This document shows positions 1-7,900 of a DNA stretch of 17,258 nt, one piece after another. The translations under genes and the position numbers were made by a program. A model generated the notes under the pieces. The model worked only from the letters and a program-made list of their open reading frames with translations, made no database searches and was not told where the DNA came from. Origin of the DNA: CAWKZT01 sp963854565. Its GTDB lineage: Bacteria > Actinomycetota > Acidimicrobiia > Acidimicrobiales > JAHEJN01. Location: NCBI GenBank assembly GCA_963854565.1, contig CAWKZT010000031.1, positions 1-17,258 of the forward strand. Direction: 5' to 3'. The stretch's first letter is position 1; every line of letters begins with the position of its first letter.

Positions 1-132
1 CGGACACTTTTCATGATGTAAGTATCACCGAAGCAGACCTAATCTGCCTTCGAATTTCTGTGGGTCATGGGTCACAGACACACCAATCAAACTTGAGGAA
101 TTGGCGACGAGCGCCTTGGTAGCGAAGAGCAA

Positions 133-151
133 GATAGTAGATAGTAGATAG
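133..151. repeat. 7-bp tandem repeat (GATAGTA, about 2.7 copies) before the ABC-F gene
   Basis: GATAGTA occurs at 133-139 and 140-146, with a partial copy from 147. The unit length of 7 shifts the frame by one each time, so TAG triplets fall in all three forward frames (135, 142 and 149). The repeat therefore closes every forward frame directly before the ABC-F start codon. It overlaps the proposed -10 box at 149-154. Whether it has a function is unknown. Confidence 0.7.
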
Positions 152-154
152 CGT
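149..154 (+). promoter_or_regulatory. Candidate -10 box (TAGCGT) for a leaderless ABC-F mRNA
   Basis: TAGCGT fits the actinobacterial TANNNT -10 pattern and lies 7 nt before a GTG at 162. Transcription starting about 7 nt downstream would begin at or next to that GTG. No ribosome binding site is visible before either candidate start (153 or 162). No convincing -35 element is seen. The call rests on the same arrangement recurring at other genes in this window. Confidence 0.35.
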
Positions 155-2108
155 GCTATCCGTGCTTACGGTAACTGGACTGGCAAAATCTCATGGTGGG
201 CGGACGCTGTTTCGCGACGTAGCGCTCGAACTGTCCCCCGGTCGGCGCATTGCGCTCATTGGCGGCAACGGTACGGGCAAAACCACGCTGATCGAGATCA
301 TCGTGGGCATGCAAGAGCCCGATGCGGGCGAAGTTCATATGAGCAAAGGCCTTCGGGTGGGGTACTTACCCCAGGACCTTGCGGCAGCATCCAACAATAT
401 TGTCGTGGACGAGGTGATGGCAGGGGCCACCCACATCATTGCTCTACAAGAACAAATGGATGCTCTTGAAGCCCGAATGGCTGATGTTGAAGATCCCGAC
501 TACGACAAAATTATTTCTGACTACACCGAAGTGCAGGCTCAGTTTCAAAACATCGGCGGCTACGGACTCGAAGCCGAAGCGCATCAAGTACTCGCCGGGC
601 TCGGTTTCCGCCCCGAGGATTCCACCCGCAAGGTCAAAGAAATGTCCGGTGGCTGGCGCATGCGCGTCGCCCTCGCTCGGCAACTGCTCAGCTCCCCCGA
701 CGTGATGATTCTTGACGAACCAACCAACCACCTCGACATCGACAGTGTCGGCTGGCTCGAAAAGCACCTCGCGGCCTATCACGGGTCGATTCTCTTTGTC
801 AGCCACGACCGTGATTTCATCGATGCTGTAGCCGAACGCGTCGTCGAAGTAGCCAACGAAACCGCCACAGAATACGTCGGTGGTTTCGCCGAATTCGTCG
901 TACAGCGTGAGGAGCGCATTCAACAGGTTCAGGCGGCCGCCGACAACCAGGCACGCAAGATCGCTCATGCCGAACAATTCATCGACCGATTTCGTTACAA
1001 GGCAACCAAGGCACGTCAGGTACAAAGCCGAATCAAGACACTCGAGAAGCTCGACGCCATCCCCGTTCCTAAAAAACAGGACCTGGTCAAGAAGTTTGCA
1101 TTTCTCGAACCGCGCCGCAGTTCCCGCACCGTTATCGAACTCGAAAATGTGGACGCCGGATACAACGACACGGGGCATGACGAAATCGTGGTCAACGGCG
1201 TCAACCTACACGTCGAGCGAGGTTCCAAGATTGCCCTGGTCGGACCCAATGGCGCAGGTAAGACAACGTTACTTAAAGTCATCCTGGGTGAACTCGAGCC
1301 ACTCCGAGGCCAAGTTACCCTTGGGTCGAACGTCGATGTTGCTCAGTTTTCTCAGCATCAAGCCGAGGTCCTTCGGGGCGAACTCACGGTCTTCCAGGAG
1401 TTCAATTTTGCGGTGAAAGATCCGGGGAAACGCAATATTCGCACCATGCTTGGCTCGTTCGGGTTTAGTGGCGAGAAGGCAGACCGCCAGATTGACCAGT
1501 TATCTGGAGGCGAACAAACCCGGCTTTCGCTCGCCATTGCGTTGGTGAACCCTGTCAACCTGCTGGTTCTTGATGAACCAACGAACCATCTCGACCTCCC
1601 CAGTTGCGACATTCTTGAAGATGCCTTGCAGGCCTACCCCGGCACAGTGATCGTCGTCACCCACGACCGCCATCTCATCCGATCGGTAGCCGACAACCTT
1701 CTGGTAGTCCGAGGCGGCAAAGCAAAGTGGTACGACGGGGTGCCCGAGGAGGCACTAGCACCTACGGGTGAAACGAGTCGCCGGATGACCAAGTCCGATT
1801 CTGCCAAATCAGACAAGAAGCGCGAATCCAAGGCAGCCAACCGCAAGGCTGGCGCAAATCAACGTAATCAAAAGGCCATCAACACCAATGACCTTCGCAA
1901 GGCCGCCAAAAAGGCCGAACGTGGGTGGGAAGCAGCCGAGAAACAGGTTGCCAGCATTCAGGAAATGCTGGCTGATCCGACGGTCTACGAAGACCACGCC
2001 AAAGTCCGCGAACTCGCCGGTCAACTCGATGCGTCCAAAATCGTTGCTGCCGCCGCAATGGCTAAATGGGAAACGGCCACCGAAGTTCTTGAAGCGGCCA
2101 CGAATTAG
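153..2108 (+). CDS. ABC-F family ATPase (YheS/Uup-like), ribosome-associated
   Basis: This is a soluble protein with two nucleotide-binding domains and no membrane segment, the hallmark of ABC-F proteins, which bind the ribosomal E site and act on stalled or antibiotic-bound ribosomes. Domain 1 has Walker A GGNGTGKT (residues 37-44), signature MSGGW and DEPTNHLD with catalytic Glu189. Domain 2 has GPNGAGKT (364-371), LSGGE and a second DEPTNHLD with Glu475. The inter-domain linker is basic and helical (about residues 230-305) and contains FIDRFRYKATKARQVQSR, typical of YheS-like members. The C-terminal 110 residues are a Lys/Ala-rich coiled coil as in Uup and YheS. Length (651 aa) fits these subfamilies, and both ATPase sites look intact. 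The start is uncertain: GTG 153 or GTG 162. The second gives the usual ABC-F N-terminus (MLTVTGLAKS) and lies 7 nt behind a -10-like box. Exact subfamily and any antibiotic role cannot be decided here. Confidence 0.95.
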   Translation: MLSVLTVTGLAKSHGGRTLFRDVALELSPGRRIALIGGNGTGKTTLIEIIVGMQEPDAGEVHMSKGLRVGYLPQDLAAASNNIVVDEVMAGATHIIALQEQMDALEARMADVEDPDYDKIISDYTEVQAQFQNIGGYGLEAEAHQVLAGLGFRPEDSTRKVKEMSGGWRMRVALARQLLSSPDVMILDEPTNHLDIDSVGWLEKHLAAYHGSILFVSHDRDFIDAVAERVVEVANETATEYVGGFAEFVVQREERIQQVQAAADNQARKIAHAEQFIDRFRYKATKARQVQSRIKTLEKLDAIPVPKKQDLVKKFAFLEPRRSSRTVIELENVDAGYNDTGHDEIVVNGVNLHVERGSKIALVGPNGAGKTTLLKVILGELEPLRGQVTLGSNVDVAQFSQHQAEVLRGELTVFQEFNFAVKDPGKRNIRTMLGSFGFSGEKADRQIDQLSGGEQTRLSLAIALVNPVNLLVLDEPTNHLDLPSCDILEDALQAYPGTVIVVTHDRHLIRSVADNLLVVRGGKAKWYDGVPEEALAPTGETSRRMTKSDSAKSDKKRESKAANRKAGANQRNQKAINTNDLRKAAKKAERGWEAAEKQVASIQEMLADPTVYEDHAKVRELAGQLDASKIVAAAAMAKWETATEVLEAATN

Positions 2109-2152
2109 CACTTTTCGTTCGAGGACGAGCCAGTTACCGAGACCAGCGACGT

Positions 2153-2461
2153 CTACAACGGTGGTAGACCACGGAAATCGAGATCGATAGGGAACCCCTC
2201 ATCGTCATCATCGACTTGTTGCTCGGCAACAGACTGATGCTCCATGCTCGGGTCAAAAATTTCGCCCACCGCAGTCATGGCCGCTCCGAGTGCCTGACCA
2301 GCCGCGCCTCGTCCACGTCGTTCGTCGAGACGAGCCTTTTCTTCGGCGGTAAGCGGCTGTGACTCGTCCCACACAAACGCTTCCGCGTCGTCGGCAACAC
2401 CATCGTCACCGACAACATCGGCGCTTGCAGTTGATGAAACGTCTTCGTTGCTCGTTGCCAT
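2153..2461 (-). CDS. Small acidic hypothetical protein (102 aa)
   Basis: The family is not recognised. The protein is strongly acidic. Its N-terminal 25 residues are low-complexity (Ser/Ala/Asp). A central helical stretch follows (LTAEEKARLDERRGRGAAGQALGAAMTAVG is the core, about residues 37-66, with a basic patch DERRGRG), and the tail is Asp-rich (QQVDDDDEGFPIDL) ending in LPPL. There is no signal peptide, membrane segment or cysteine. ATG 2461 is the first start of the frame, and the stop is TAG at 2153. It converges with the ABC-F gene across 44 nt and diverges from the GGT-family gene across 56 nt, so it is probably transcribed alone. Its coherent composition, and the absence of another candidate in this interval, favour a real gene over a chance frame. 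Confidence 0.7.
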   Translation of the reverse strand: MATSNEDVSSTASADVVGDDGVADDAEAFVWDESQPLTAEEKARLDERRGRGAAGQALGAAMTAVGEIFDPSMEHQSVAEQQVDDDDEGFPIDLDFRGLPPL

Positions 2462-2505
2462 GCGTCTAGGTTGCCACGAATGACGCCCTAACCCGACCCG
2501 GCATC

Positions 2506-2511
2506 TAGCAT
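2506..2511 (+). promoter_or_regulatory. Candidate -10 box (TAGCAT) for a leaderless GGT-family mRNA
   Basis: TAGCAT matches TANNNT and ends 6 nt before the ATG at 2518, which would place the transcription start at the A of the start codon. No Shine-Dalgarno sequence is present upstream of this ATG. Confidence 0.4.
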
Positions 2512-2517
2512 CGGTCC

Positions 2518-4101
2518 ATGTCCTCCTCCGTACCTCCGACGTCTACCGCCACTATCCGTTCCACCAACGCCATGGTCTGTTCGATCGACCACGTTGCGTC
2601 GGCTGCAGGCCTCGCAATGATGCGAAACGGTGGCACTGCGGTGGATGCCGCCGTCGCGACAAACGCTGTACTCACGGTTACCTCTCAGCACATGTGCGGT
2701 TTGGGTGGCGATCTATTTGCTCTCGTGCATGTCAATGGCCAGCCGGTGGCATGTCTCAATGCCAGTGGCCGGGCTGGCTCCGGGCTAGAAGCCGCGACCC
2801 TACGCCAGGCGGGACACACGACGATGCCGTTCAAACGGGCACTGGCTTCGGTCACCGTGCCGGGCGTGGTCGACGGCTGGTTTGCGCTGCACCAACGGTT
2901 TGGGGTCTTACCTTTTGCCGACGTTCTTGCTCCCGCAATCGAGCTCGCAACGCATGGATTTGCCGCCGCGCCACTATTGGCCTATTCCGTACGCTCCATC
3001 GCCGACGTTGAGGGCGCCGAGGATTTCTTGAGCAACCGGCCGCTACAAACGGGCAGTGTCGTCCGGCGCCCCGGTGTCGCCCGCTCCCTGTCTGCCATTG
3101 CCGCCGACGGTCGTGATGGTTTCTATGCAGGCGAATTTGGCCGCGGGTTGATTGCCTTGGGTGGTGGACAATTCGACCAATCTGACCTTGATCTCGTTCA
3201 TGCGGATTGGGTTGATCCACTCACAACAACGGTTTGGGGCCACGAAGTCTCCACTGTGCCGCCAAACTCGCAGGGCTACCTCACCTTGCAAGCAGCTCGG
3301 ATCGCCGAGATGCTCAACCTCCCGACGGACACCACCGACCCCCAGTTTGCCCACCTTCTTATCGAAGCCGCTCGACAAGCGGCTTGGGATCGCCCCGCTG
3401 TGCTGCACGAGTTGGCCGATGGCAATGCTCTTCTCGATGATGACCGCATCGCAGGACGGGCCCAGAATATTCGTCCCGACCAGGCCGCCACGCTCCCTGA
3501 TACGTACCGTAAAGCCGGAACCATTCACCTGTGCGCAGTAGACAAGAACCGCATGGGCGTGTCACTCATCCAGTCGGTGGCCAGCAGTTTCGGATCCGAG
3601 ATTGTGGTTCCTGGAACCGGAATTTTCCTGCACAATCGCGGTACCGGTTTCTCGCTCACGGCAAACCACCCCGCCGAGCTAGCCCCTGGCCGCCGACCGC
3701 CCCATACATTGGCTCCCGCTCTTATCCGCACGCCAGCTGGCGAACTTCACACCGTCCTCGGAACCATGGGGGGAGACTCACAGCCTCAAATTGTGTTGCA
3801 GATGCTGGCGCGCTTGTTGGTGGCACACGAATCGCCGGGCACAATCATCACTTCGCCACGTTGGACGCTCAAATCACCGGGAGCCACTGGGTTCGATACC
3901 TGGACGACCAAAAATTCACCAATCGTCACCCTCGAAACGCACTCCCCCAGTTCGTGGGCACTCGAACTGGAGGCGATCGGGCATCACGTCACCAGTGCCG
4001 ATGGCGGCCACGGCCACGCCCATCTCATCCATGTAGCTGGCGGGATTCTGGCGGGGGCCACCGACCCCCGCGCTCTGACCGGTGGAGTCGCCGCACATTA
4101 A
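2518..4101 (+). CDS. Gamma-glutamyltransferase family protein (YwrD-like)
   Basis: This is an N-terminal nucleophile hydrolase of the gamma-glutamyltranspeptidase family, which cleaves or transfers gamma-glutamyl groups of glutathione-like amides or hydrolyses related acyl amides. The N-terminal part has the family pattern MMRNGGTAVDAAVATN (about residues 35-50) followed by CGLGGDLF. The autoprocessing and nucleophile threonine is Thr335, in GTIHLCAVD, equivalent to the TTH motif of classical GGT. The small-subunit part contains GTMGGDSQPQ (415-424), the form seen in YwrD-type members. At 527 aa it fits that subgroup. It has no signal peptide, so it is predicted to stay in the cytoplasm, unlike secreted GGT. 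The ATG start has no ribosome binding site but lies 6 nt behind a -10-like box, suggesting a leaderless transcript. The true substrate cannot be read from the sequence. A glutathione substrate is not assumed, because many actinobacteria use mycothiol instead. Confidence 0.92.
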   Translation: MSSSVPPTSTATIRSTNAMVCSIDHVASAAGLAMMRNGGTAVDAAVATNAVLTVTSQHMCGLGGDLFALVHVNGQPVACLNASGRAGSGLEAATLRQAGHTTMPFKRALASVTVPGVVDGWFALHQRFGVLPFADVLAPAIELATHGFAAAPLLAYSVRSIADVEGAEDFLSNRPLQTGSVVRRPGVARSLSAIAADGRDGFYAGEFGRGLIALGGGQFDQSDLDLVHADWVDPLTTTVWGHEVSTVPPNSQGYLTLQAARIAEMLNLPTDTTDPQFAHLLIEAARQAAWDRPAVLHELADGNALLDDDRIAGRAQNIRPDQAATLPDTYRKAGTIHLCAVDKNRMGVSLIQSVASSFGSEIVVPGTGIFLHNRGTGFSLTANHPAELAPGRRPPHTLAPALIRTPAGELHTVLGTMGGDSQPQIVLQMLARLLVAHESPGTIITSPRWTLKSPGATGFDTWTTKNSPIVTLETHSPSSWALELEAIGHHVTSADGGHGHAHLIHVAGGILAGATDPRALTGGVAAH

Positions 4102-4135
4102 CCAATCAGAACCGACATAGACCCGTGCAGATAGG

Positions 4136-4141
4136 TAGTGT
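4136..4141 (+). promoter_or_regulatory. Candidate -10 box (TAGTGT) for the glutamate-synthase-like gene
   Basis: TAGTGT fits TANNNT and ends 5 nt before the ATG at 4147. It overlaps the alternative GTG start at 4138 and therefore argues for 4147 if the transcript is leaderless. It lies in the 45-nt gap after the GGT-family stop. Confidence 0.35.
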
Positions 4142-4146
4142 TTCCC

Positions 4147-5670
4147 ATGTCTTGGTGGCTCATCACACTTTTTGTCCTTGTCGGTTTCTTGGTACTCGTC
4201 GCGATCTACGACGTAACGCAACGCAAACACGCCATTCTTCGGGCGTTTCCCGTTGTTGGTCACCTGCGCTACTGGCTAGAGAAAATCGGCCCGGAACTGC
4301 GGCAGTACATCGTTACCGACAACAACGAGGAACGACCATTTAGTCGCGATCAACGGCGTTGGATCTACGCCACTGCCAAGGAACAGAACCCCTACTTTGG
4401 TTTCGGCACCGACAACCACATCGATGCCCCGGGCTACCTGTTCATCAAACATTCGCCGTTCCCTCTTCCACCATCTCCCATCAACGGTCATCACGACGCC
4501 AAGTTGCCCAGCCCCAAGGTGATGGGTGCTCTGCACAATCGTGCTCATGCATTTCGTCCGACCTCGATCGTCAACATCTCGGCGATGAGTTACGGTTCGC
4601 TCAGCAGCGCAGCCATCCAGGCACTCAATCAAGGCGCTGCTCGGGCCGACCTCTTGCATAACACCGGCGAGGGTGGCATCAGCAAGTTCCACCGAAGCGG
4701 CGGCAAGCTGATCTTTCAGATCGGCACTGGTTATTTTGGCTGTCGGAACGTCGACGGATCGTTTTCACTCGATATTCTCGTCGAAACCGTCCAGAGTGCT
4801 CCGGTGAAAGCCATCGAGATCAAGCTCAGCCAAGGCGCTAAGCCCGGCTTGGGCGGCGTGCTCCCCGGAGCGAAAGTGACCGCCCAGATTGCTGAGGCCC
4901 GTGGGGTTCCCGAAGGTGAAACCGTCGAAAGCCCCAACCACCACAGCGCTTTCAGCGACATCGATTCCATGATCGACTTCATTGAATTAGTTGCCGATGC
5001 CACCGGACTACCCGTAGGTATCAAGTCGGCCATTGGTCAGGTGCAGTTCTGGGACGACCTTGCCGCCAGGATGGTAGAGCGAGGCGAGGGCCCCGACTTC
5101 ATAACCGTTGATGGTGGCGAGGGCGGAACCGGAGCGGCTCCGCTTGTCTTCGCCGATCATGTGGCTCTACCTGTTCGTTTCGGGCTCAGCCGCGTCTACC
5201 GCACATTTGCAAAACACGACCTCCAGCGCGATATCACGTTCATCGCGGCGGGCAAAGCTGGTTTCCCTGATGAGGCACTTGCCCTAATGACGTTGGGGGC
5301 CGACATGATCAATGTGGCCCGCGAGGCCATGATCGCCATCGGCTGTGTGCAAGCTCAGAAGTGTCACACCGGTCATTGCCCTACGGGTGTAGCGACACAA
5401 AATAGCTGGTTGGTTCGAGGTCTCGATGCCGAATCCAAGGGCGAACGCATGGGCAATTACGCCATGGCGTTACGCGACGACCTCGACCGCATTTCTCGCG
5501 CCTGCGGAGTCACGCACCCCGCGCTCGTCCCGTTTGACACCATCGAGATGAACACCGATGGTGCAACCACTGCGGTGTTGAGCGAGCACTTCGGGCTCGA
5601 CCCGTCAACCGTACGTTTGCACGCCAGCGACGTGGCCGCCATCAGCGCCGAGTCAGCCGTGACGCTCTAG
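4147..5670 (+). CDS. FMN-binding glutamate synthase family protein, membrane-anchored
   Basis: The protein carries the FMN/Fe-S synthase domain of glutamate synthase (Glu_synthase family, TIM barrel). Seen with numbering from GTG 4138 (subtract 3 for ATG 4147): MSYGSLSSAA and NTGEGGIS (about 150-181), KLSQGAKPGLGGVLPG (229-244), DGGEGGTGAAP (325-335), and the [3Fe-4S] ligands Cys403, Cys409 and Cys414 with GLT-type spacing C-x5-C-x4-C followed by PTGVATQ. The N-terminus is a single hydrophobic helix (about residues 5-25), so the enzyme is probably membrane-anchored with the catalytic domain in the cytoplasm. There is no glutaminase domain, and no NADPH-oxidising small subunit is encoded nearby, so glutamine-dependent glutamate synthesis is not established. 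Stand-alone proteins of this kind are common and their reaction is usually unknown. ATG 4147 is preferred over GTG 4138 because it starts the hydrophobic helix and lies 5 nt behind a -10-like box. Confidence 0.9.
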   Translation: MSWWLITLFVLVGFLVLVAIYDVTQRKHAILRAFPVVGHLRYWLEKIGPELRQYIVTDNNEERPFSRDQRRWIYATAKEQNPYFGFGTDNHIDAPGYLFIKHSPFPLPPSPINGHHDAKLPSPKVMGALHNRAHAFRPTSIVNISAMSYGSLSSAAIQALNQGAARADLLHNTGEGGISKFHRSGGKLIFQIGTGYFGCRNVDGSFSLDILVETVQSAPVKAIEIKLSQGAKPGLGGVLPGAKVTAQIAEARGVPEGETVESPNHHSAFSDIDSMIDFIELVADATGLPVGIKSAIGQVQFWDDLAARMVERGEGPDFITVDGGEGGTGAAPLVFADHVALPVRFGLSRVYRTFAKHDLQRDITFIAAGKAGFPDEALALMTLGADMINVAREAMIAIGCVQAQKCHTGHCPTGVATQNSWLVRGLDAESKGERMGNYAMALRDDLDRISRACGVTHPALVPFDTIEMNTDGATTAVLSEHFGLDPSTVRLHASDVAAISAESAVTL

Positions 5671-5787
5671 CCAGTGAGATGGGTAATGACCGCTTCGGCG
5701 GATTCGTATCCGTACCGGTATTTGCACGCGTCGGCCGACACCGAATTTGTGACACGAGGTCGGACCCGCTCTGTGGTGACTGAAGCG
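5671..5787. other. Convergent intergenic region with small inverted repeats
   Basis: No gene is seen in these 117 nt between two converging genes. They hold CCGC-TTCG-GCGG (5690-5701, a 4-bp stem closed by a stable UUCG loop), the palindrome TACCGGTA (5713-5720) and the palindrome GTCGGCCGAC (5730-5739). No T-run follows any of them, so a classical intrinsic terminator cannot be called, although these may be transcript-end structures. Confidence 0.35.
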
Positions 5788-6042
5788 TTATGCTCCCGCT
5801 GGGGCCGCCACCACTGCGTTACGGAGCTCTTCGAGGGTCTCGAGCCACCACAAGTTGGTGACCGTAGTCTTACCCGGCAGCTCGCTAAGGGAACGGTCGC
5901 AGGCTTGAACGACGTGGGGCGTTTCAGTAGCGGCCAAACGAAGGTCCAATAAACCATCGACCACACGCGATCGGCTGGTAACTTCGCCGTCGACACCATC
6001 AAGAAGACTGTCGATCAGATGTTGAAGTAGTGATTCACTCAT
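5788..6042 (-). CDS. Small hypothetical protein (84 aa)
   Basis: The family is not recognised. The start is well supported: ATG 6042 is preceded 8 nt upstream by a perfect AGGAGG, the strongest ribosome binding site in the window. The N-terminal half is a predicted amphipathic helix (MSESLLQHLIDSLLDGVDG), followed by RSRVVDGLLDLRLAA, one Cys (ACDRSL) and a C-terminal part with NLWWLETLEELRNAV. There is no signal peptide or membrane span, so it is probably cytoplasmic. It lies 67 nt downstream of the second ABC half-transporter on the same strand and could be co-transcribed. A TATGTT box at 6067-6072 could also give it its own promoter with a short leader. It converges with the glutamate-synthase-like gene. 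Confidence 0.75.
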   Translation of the reverse strand: MSESLLQHLIDSLLDGVDGEVTSRSRVVDGLLDLRLAATETPHVVQACDRSLSELPGKTTVTNLWWLETLEELRNAVVAAPAGA

Positions 6043-6050
6043 AGTTCGTT

Positions 6051-6056
6051 CCTCCT
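6051..6056 (-). promoter_or_regulatory. Strong Shine-Dalgarno site (AGGAGG) of the 84-aa gene
   Basis: The complement of CCTCCT reads AGGAGG, 8 nt before ATG 6042. It fixes the start of the small gene and shows that leadered translation is used here alongside the apparently leaderless genes. Confidence 0.85.
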
Positions 6057-6109
6057 GTGAGATTGCAACATAGCCGTTGTGACTCTTATTCCGCGATCAG
6101 GCTGATTCA

Positions 6110-7900
6110 TCATATTTCTGACCGTACTGTACGTTCCCAACTGCGGTGTAACTGGGCATAGTTCCCGCCGGCAGTTACGAGTTGATCGTGACTACCTGTT
6201 TCTACTAATCGGCCCGCCGAGAATACCAATATCAGATCAGCTCTTTCGGCCGTAGACAGGCGATGGGCAATAGCTACAGTGGTACGTTCCGATGCCAATT
6301 CTTGAATAGCAGTTGCCAACATTTGCTCGGTTTCGGGGTCGACCGAACTCGTGGCTTCGTCCAAAACCAAGAGACCAGGGTCGGCCAAGGCAGCCCGTGC
6401 CAACGCAACCAATTGGCGCTCCCCGACCGAAAGACGTTCGCCTCGTTCGCCAACCTGGGTAGCGAGCCCGTCCGGCAGCCGGTTGACCCAGCGATCAAGG
6501 CCCAAGCGGGCCAGCACGTCGTTGATTTCGTCGTCTGACGCATCGTCTCGGCCATAGCGGATGTTCTGAATGACGCTGGTATCGAACAGAAACCCATCTT
6601 GGGGGACCATCCGAACAGCGGACCGGCGTGAGTCGCTTGTGCAATCCTGCAAGGCCACGCTACTAAGCCGAATCTCGCCGCTCGTTGGATCAGCCAGACG
6701 AACGAGCAACCGGGCAAAGGTCGTCTTACCGCTGCCAGTCTCGCCAACAATCGCGACATCGGTGCCAGCCGGAATAACGACCGACACGTCCTGCAAAACC
6801 GGGGTGCCTTCCAGGTATTCGAACCCAACTCCATCGGCCACAATCTCCAAGGGACCCGACGGCAAAACCTTCCCGGCAGTCGACTCTTGGACGGCAGGTT
6901 TACGATCCAGTAGTAGCAGAATTTTCTTCCAACCAGCCAGGGCAATCTGGGTCTGATCGAACACCTCGGTCATCTCTGCAATGGGCTGCTGCAAAAGCGC
7001 CAACAACAGATAGAACGCCACTAGTTCGCTCCCACTCAACCCAAAGGGACCCCAGGTCACCAACGTAATAGTGACCCCAATTACGGCAACACCGCTGAAC
7101 AGATCGGTGATGGCAAAGAGTACGGAGAAGAAACGGACCGTCGCCACCTTTGCGTCGTACTCCGCCCCGATAGCACCCTGCATTTGCTGATGCGCTTGGG
7201 CCCCCGATCCGTAGCTGCGGATTGTCTCGGCCCCCGCCACAGTCTCGCTTGTCTGGCCCAGCACGTCGCCTACACGGGTGCGATGGAGGTCGTAGGCCTT
7301 GGCCTGCCGCTTCTGCAAGAAAGCCAACAGAGGCAATGCCAAAAAGTACACACCAATGCTTACCAGGGCGAGTTGCCAAGAGTAGAAGAACATGGTGATG
7401 ACCACGCCAATCAACAACATGGCATCGACGATCCACGCCAAAGCGCCCCACTCCAAAAATCGGGCCAAGGTGTCGATGTCACTGGTCACTCGTGATACGA
7501 GCTGACCTCGACGTTCCTCATTATGATCCGCCAAACTCAACTGGTGCACTCGGGTGAACGCTTGCAAACGCAAGTCGTGAAGGGCCCCAGCAGCAGATCG
7601 CACCATGCGGACCCGCGCCCACCCAGATGCCACCGCAACGAACAGCACCAGAAACGTCGCTCCGATGATGTACCCCCACAACCGGGCACGATCAAATTTG
7701 TCATCCTCAAAAAGTGCCAACACCGCTTGGGTAAGAAACGGGATCGCCAGACGTCCGGCGGTGCTCACCGCAGCAAGCACAAGTGACCAACCCAGGCCCG
7801 TTCGGAGACTTGGCGTACGAGCCAACCCCCGGCGCAAGGTCCTGAATGCGGCCATTTCTTCACCCTGAATTTGCACAACAGGCTGCAGAGGAGCGGTCAT
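6110..7900 (-). CDS. ABC exporter half-transporter, catalytic partner (ATPase/permease)
   Basis: This 596-aa protein has an N-terminal six-helix type IV exporter domain (about residues 30-320) and a C-terminal nucleotide-binding domain. The latter has Walker A GETGSGKT with Lys392, a modified signature LSVGE (490-494), Walker B LLVLDE with the catalytic Glu515, and switch His546. The partner encoded just upstream has a canonical LSGGQ but Asp in place of the catalytic Glu. The pair therefore fits heterodimeric exporters such as TM287/288, BmrCD or LmrCD: this subunit supplies the working Walker A/B of the consensus site and the altered signature of the degenerate site. ATG 7900 overlaps the upstream stop by 4 nt (ATGA) and has a ribosome binding site (GAGGAGGG) inside the upstream gene, so translation is probably coupled. 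The substrate (drug, lipid or peptide) cannot be inferred. Confidence 0.95.
   Translation of the reverse strand: MTAPLQPVVQIQGEEMAAFRTLRRGLARTPSLRTGLGWSLVLAAVSTAGRLAIPFLTQAVLALFEDDKFDRARLWGYIIGATFLVLFVAVASGWARVRMVRSAAGALHDLRLQAFTRVHQLSLADHNEERRGQLVSRVTSDIDTLARFLEWGALAWIVDAMLLIGVVITMFFYSWQLALVSIGVYFLALPLLAFLQKRQAKAYDLHRTRVGDVLGQTSETVAGAETIRSYGSGAQAHQQMQGAIGAEYDAKVATVRFFSVLFAITDLFSGVAVIGVTITLVTWGPFGLSGSELVAFYLLLALLQQPIAEMTEVFDQTQIALAGWKKILLLLDRKPAVQESTAGKVLPSGPLEIVADGVGFEYLEGTPVLQDVSVVIPAGTDVAIVGETGSGKTTFARLLVRLADPTSGEIRLSSVALQDCTSDSRRSAVRMVPQDGFLFDTSVIQNIRYGRDDASDDEINDVLARLGLDRWVNRLPDGLATQVGERGERLSVGERQLVALARAALADPGLLVLDEATSSVDPETEQMLATAIQELASERTTVAIAHRLSTAERADLILVFSAGRLVETGSHDQLVTAGGNYAQLHRSWERTVRSEI

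Noticed and set aside
33..47. GCAGA-CCTAA-TCTGC hairpin as a terminator
   Set aside because: The stem is only 5 bp, not GC-rich, and no T-run follows it.
3..122. Open frame at the left edge as the C-terminus of an upstream gene
   Set aside because: Forty codons without recognisable motif, and another frame closes at 19-21; the edge cannot be resolved from this window.
444..1178. Long open frame (244 codons) on the - strand inside the ABC-F gene
   Set aside because: It is antisense to a gene with intact ABC-F motifs, resembles no protein family, and such frames are common in GC-biased codon patterns.
3531..4343. Long + strand open frame (270 codons) across the end of the GGT-family gene
   Set aside because: It is in another frame of two recognised genes, is extremely rich in Arg/His/Ser as expected for an out-of-frame translation, and has no family motif.
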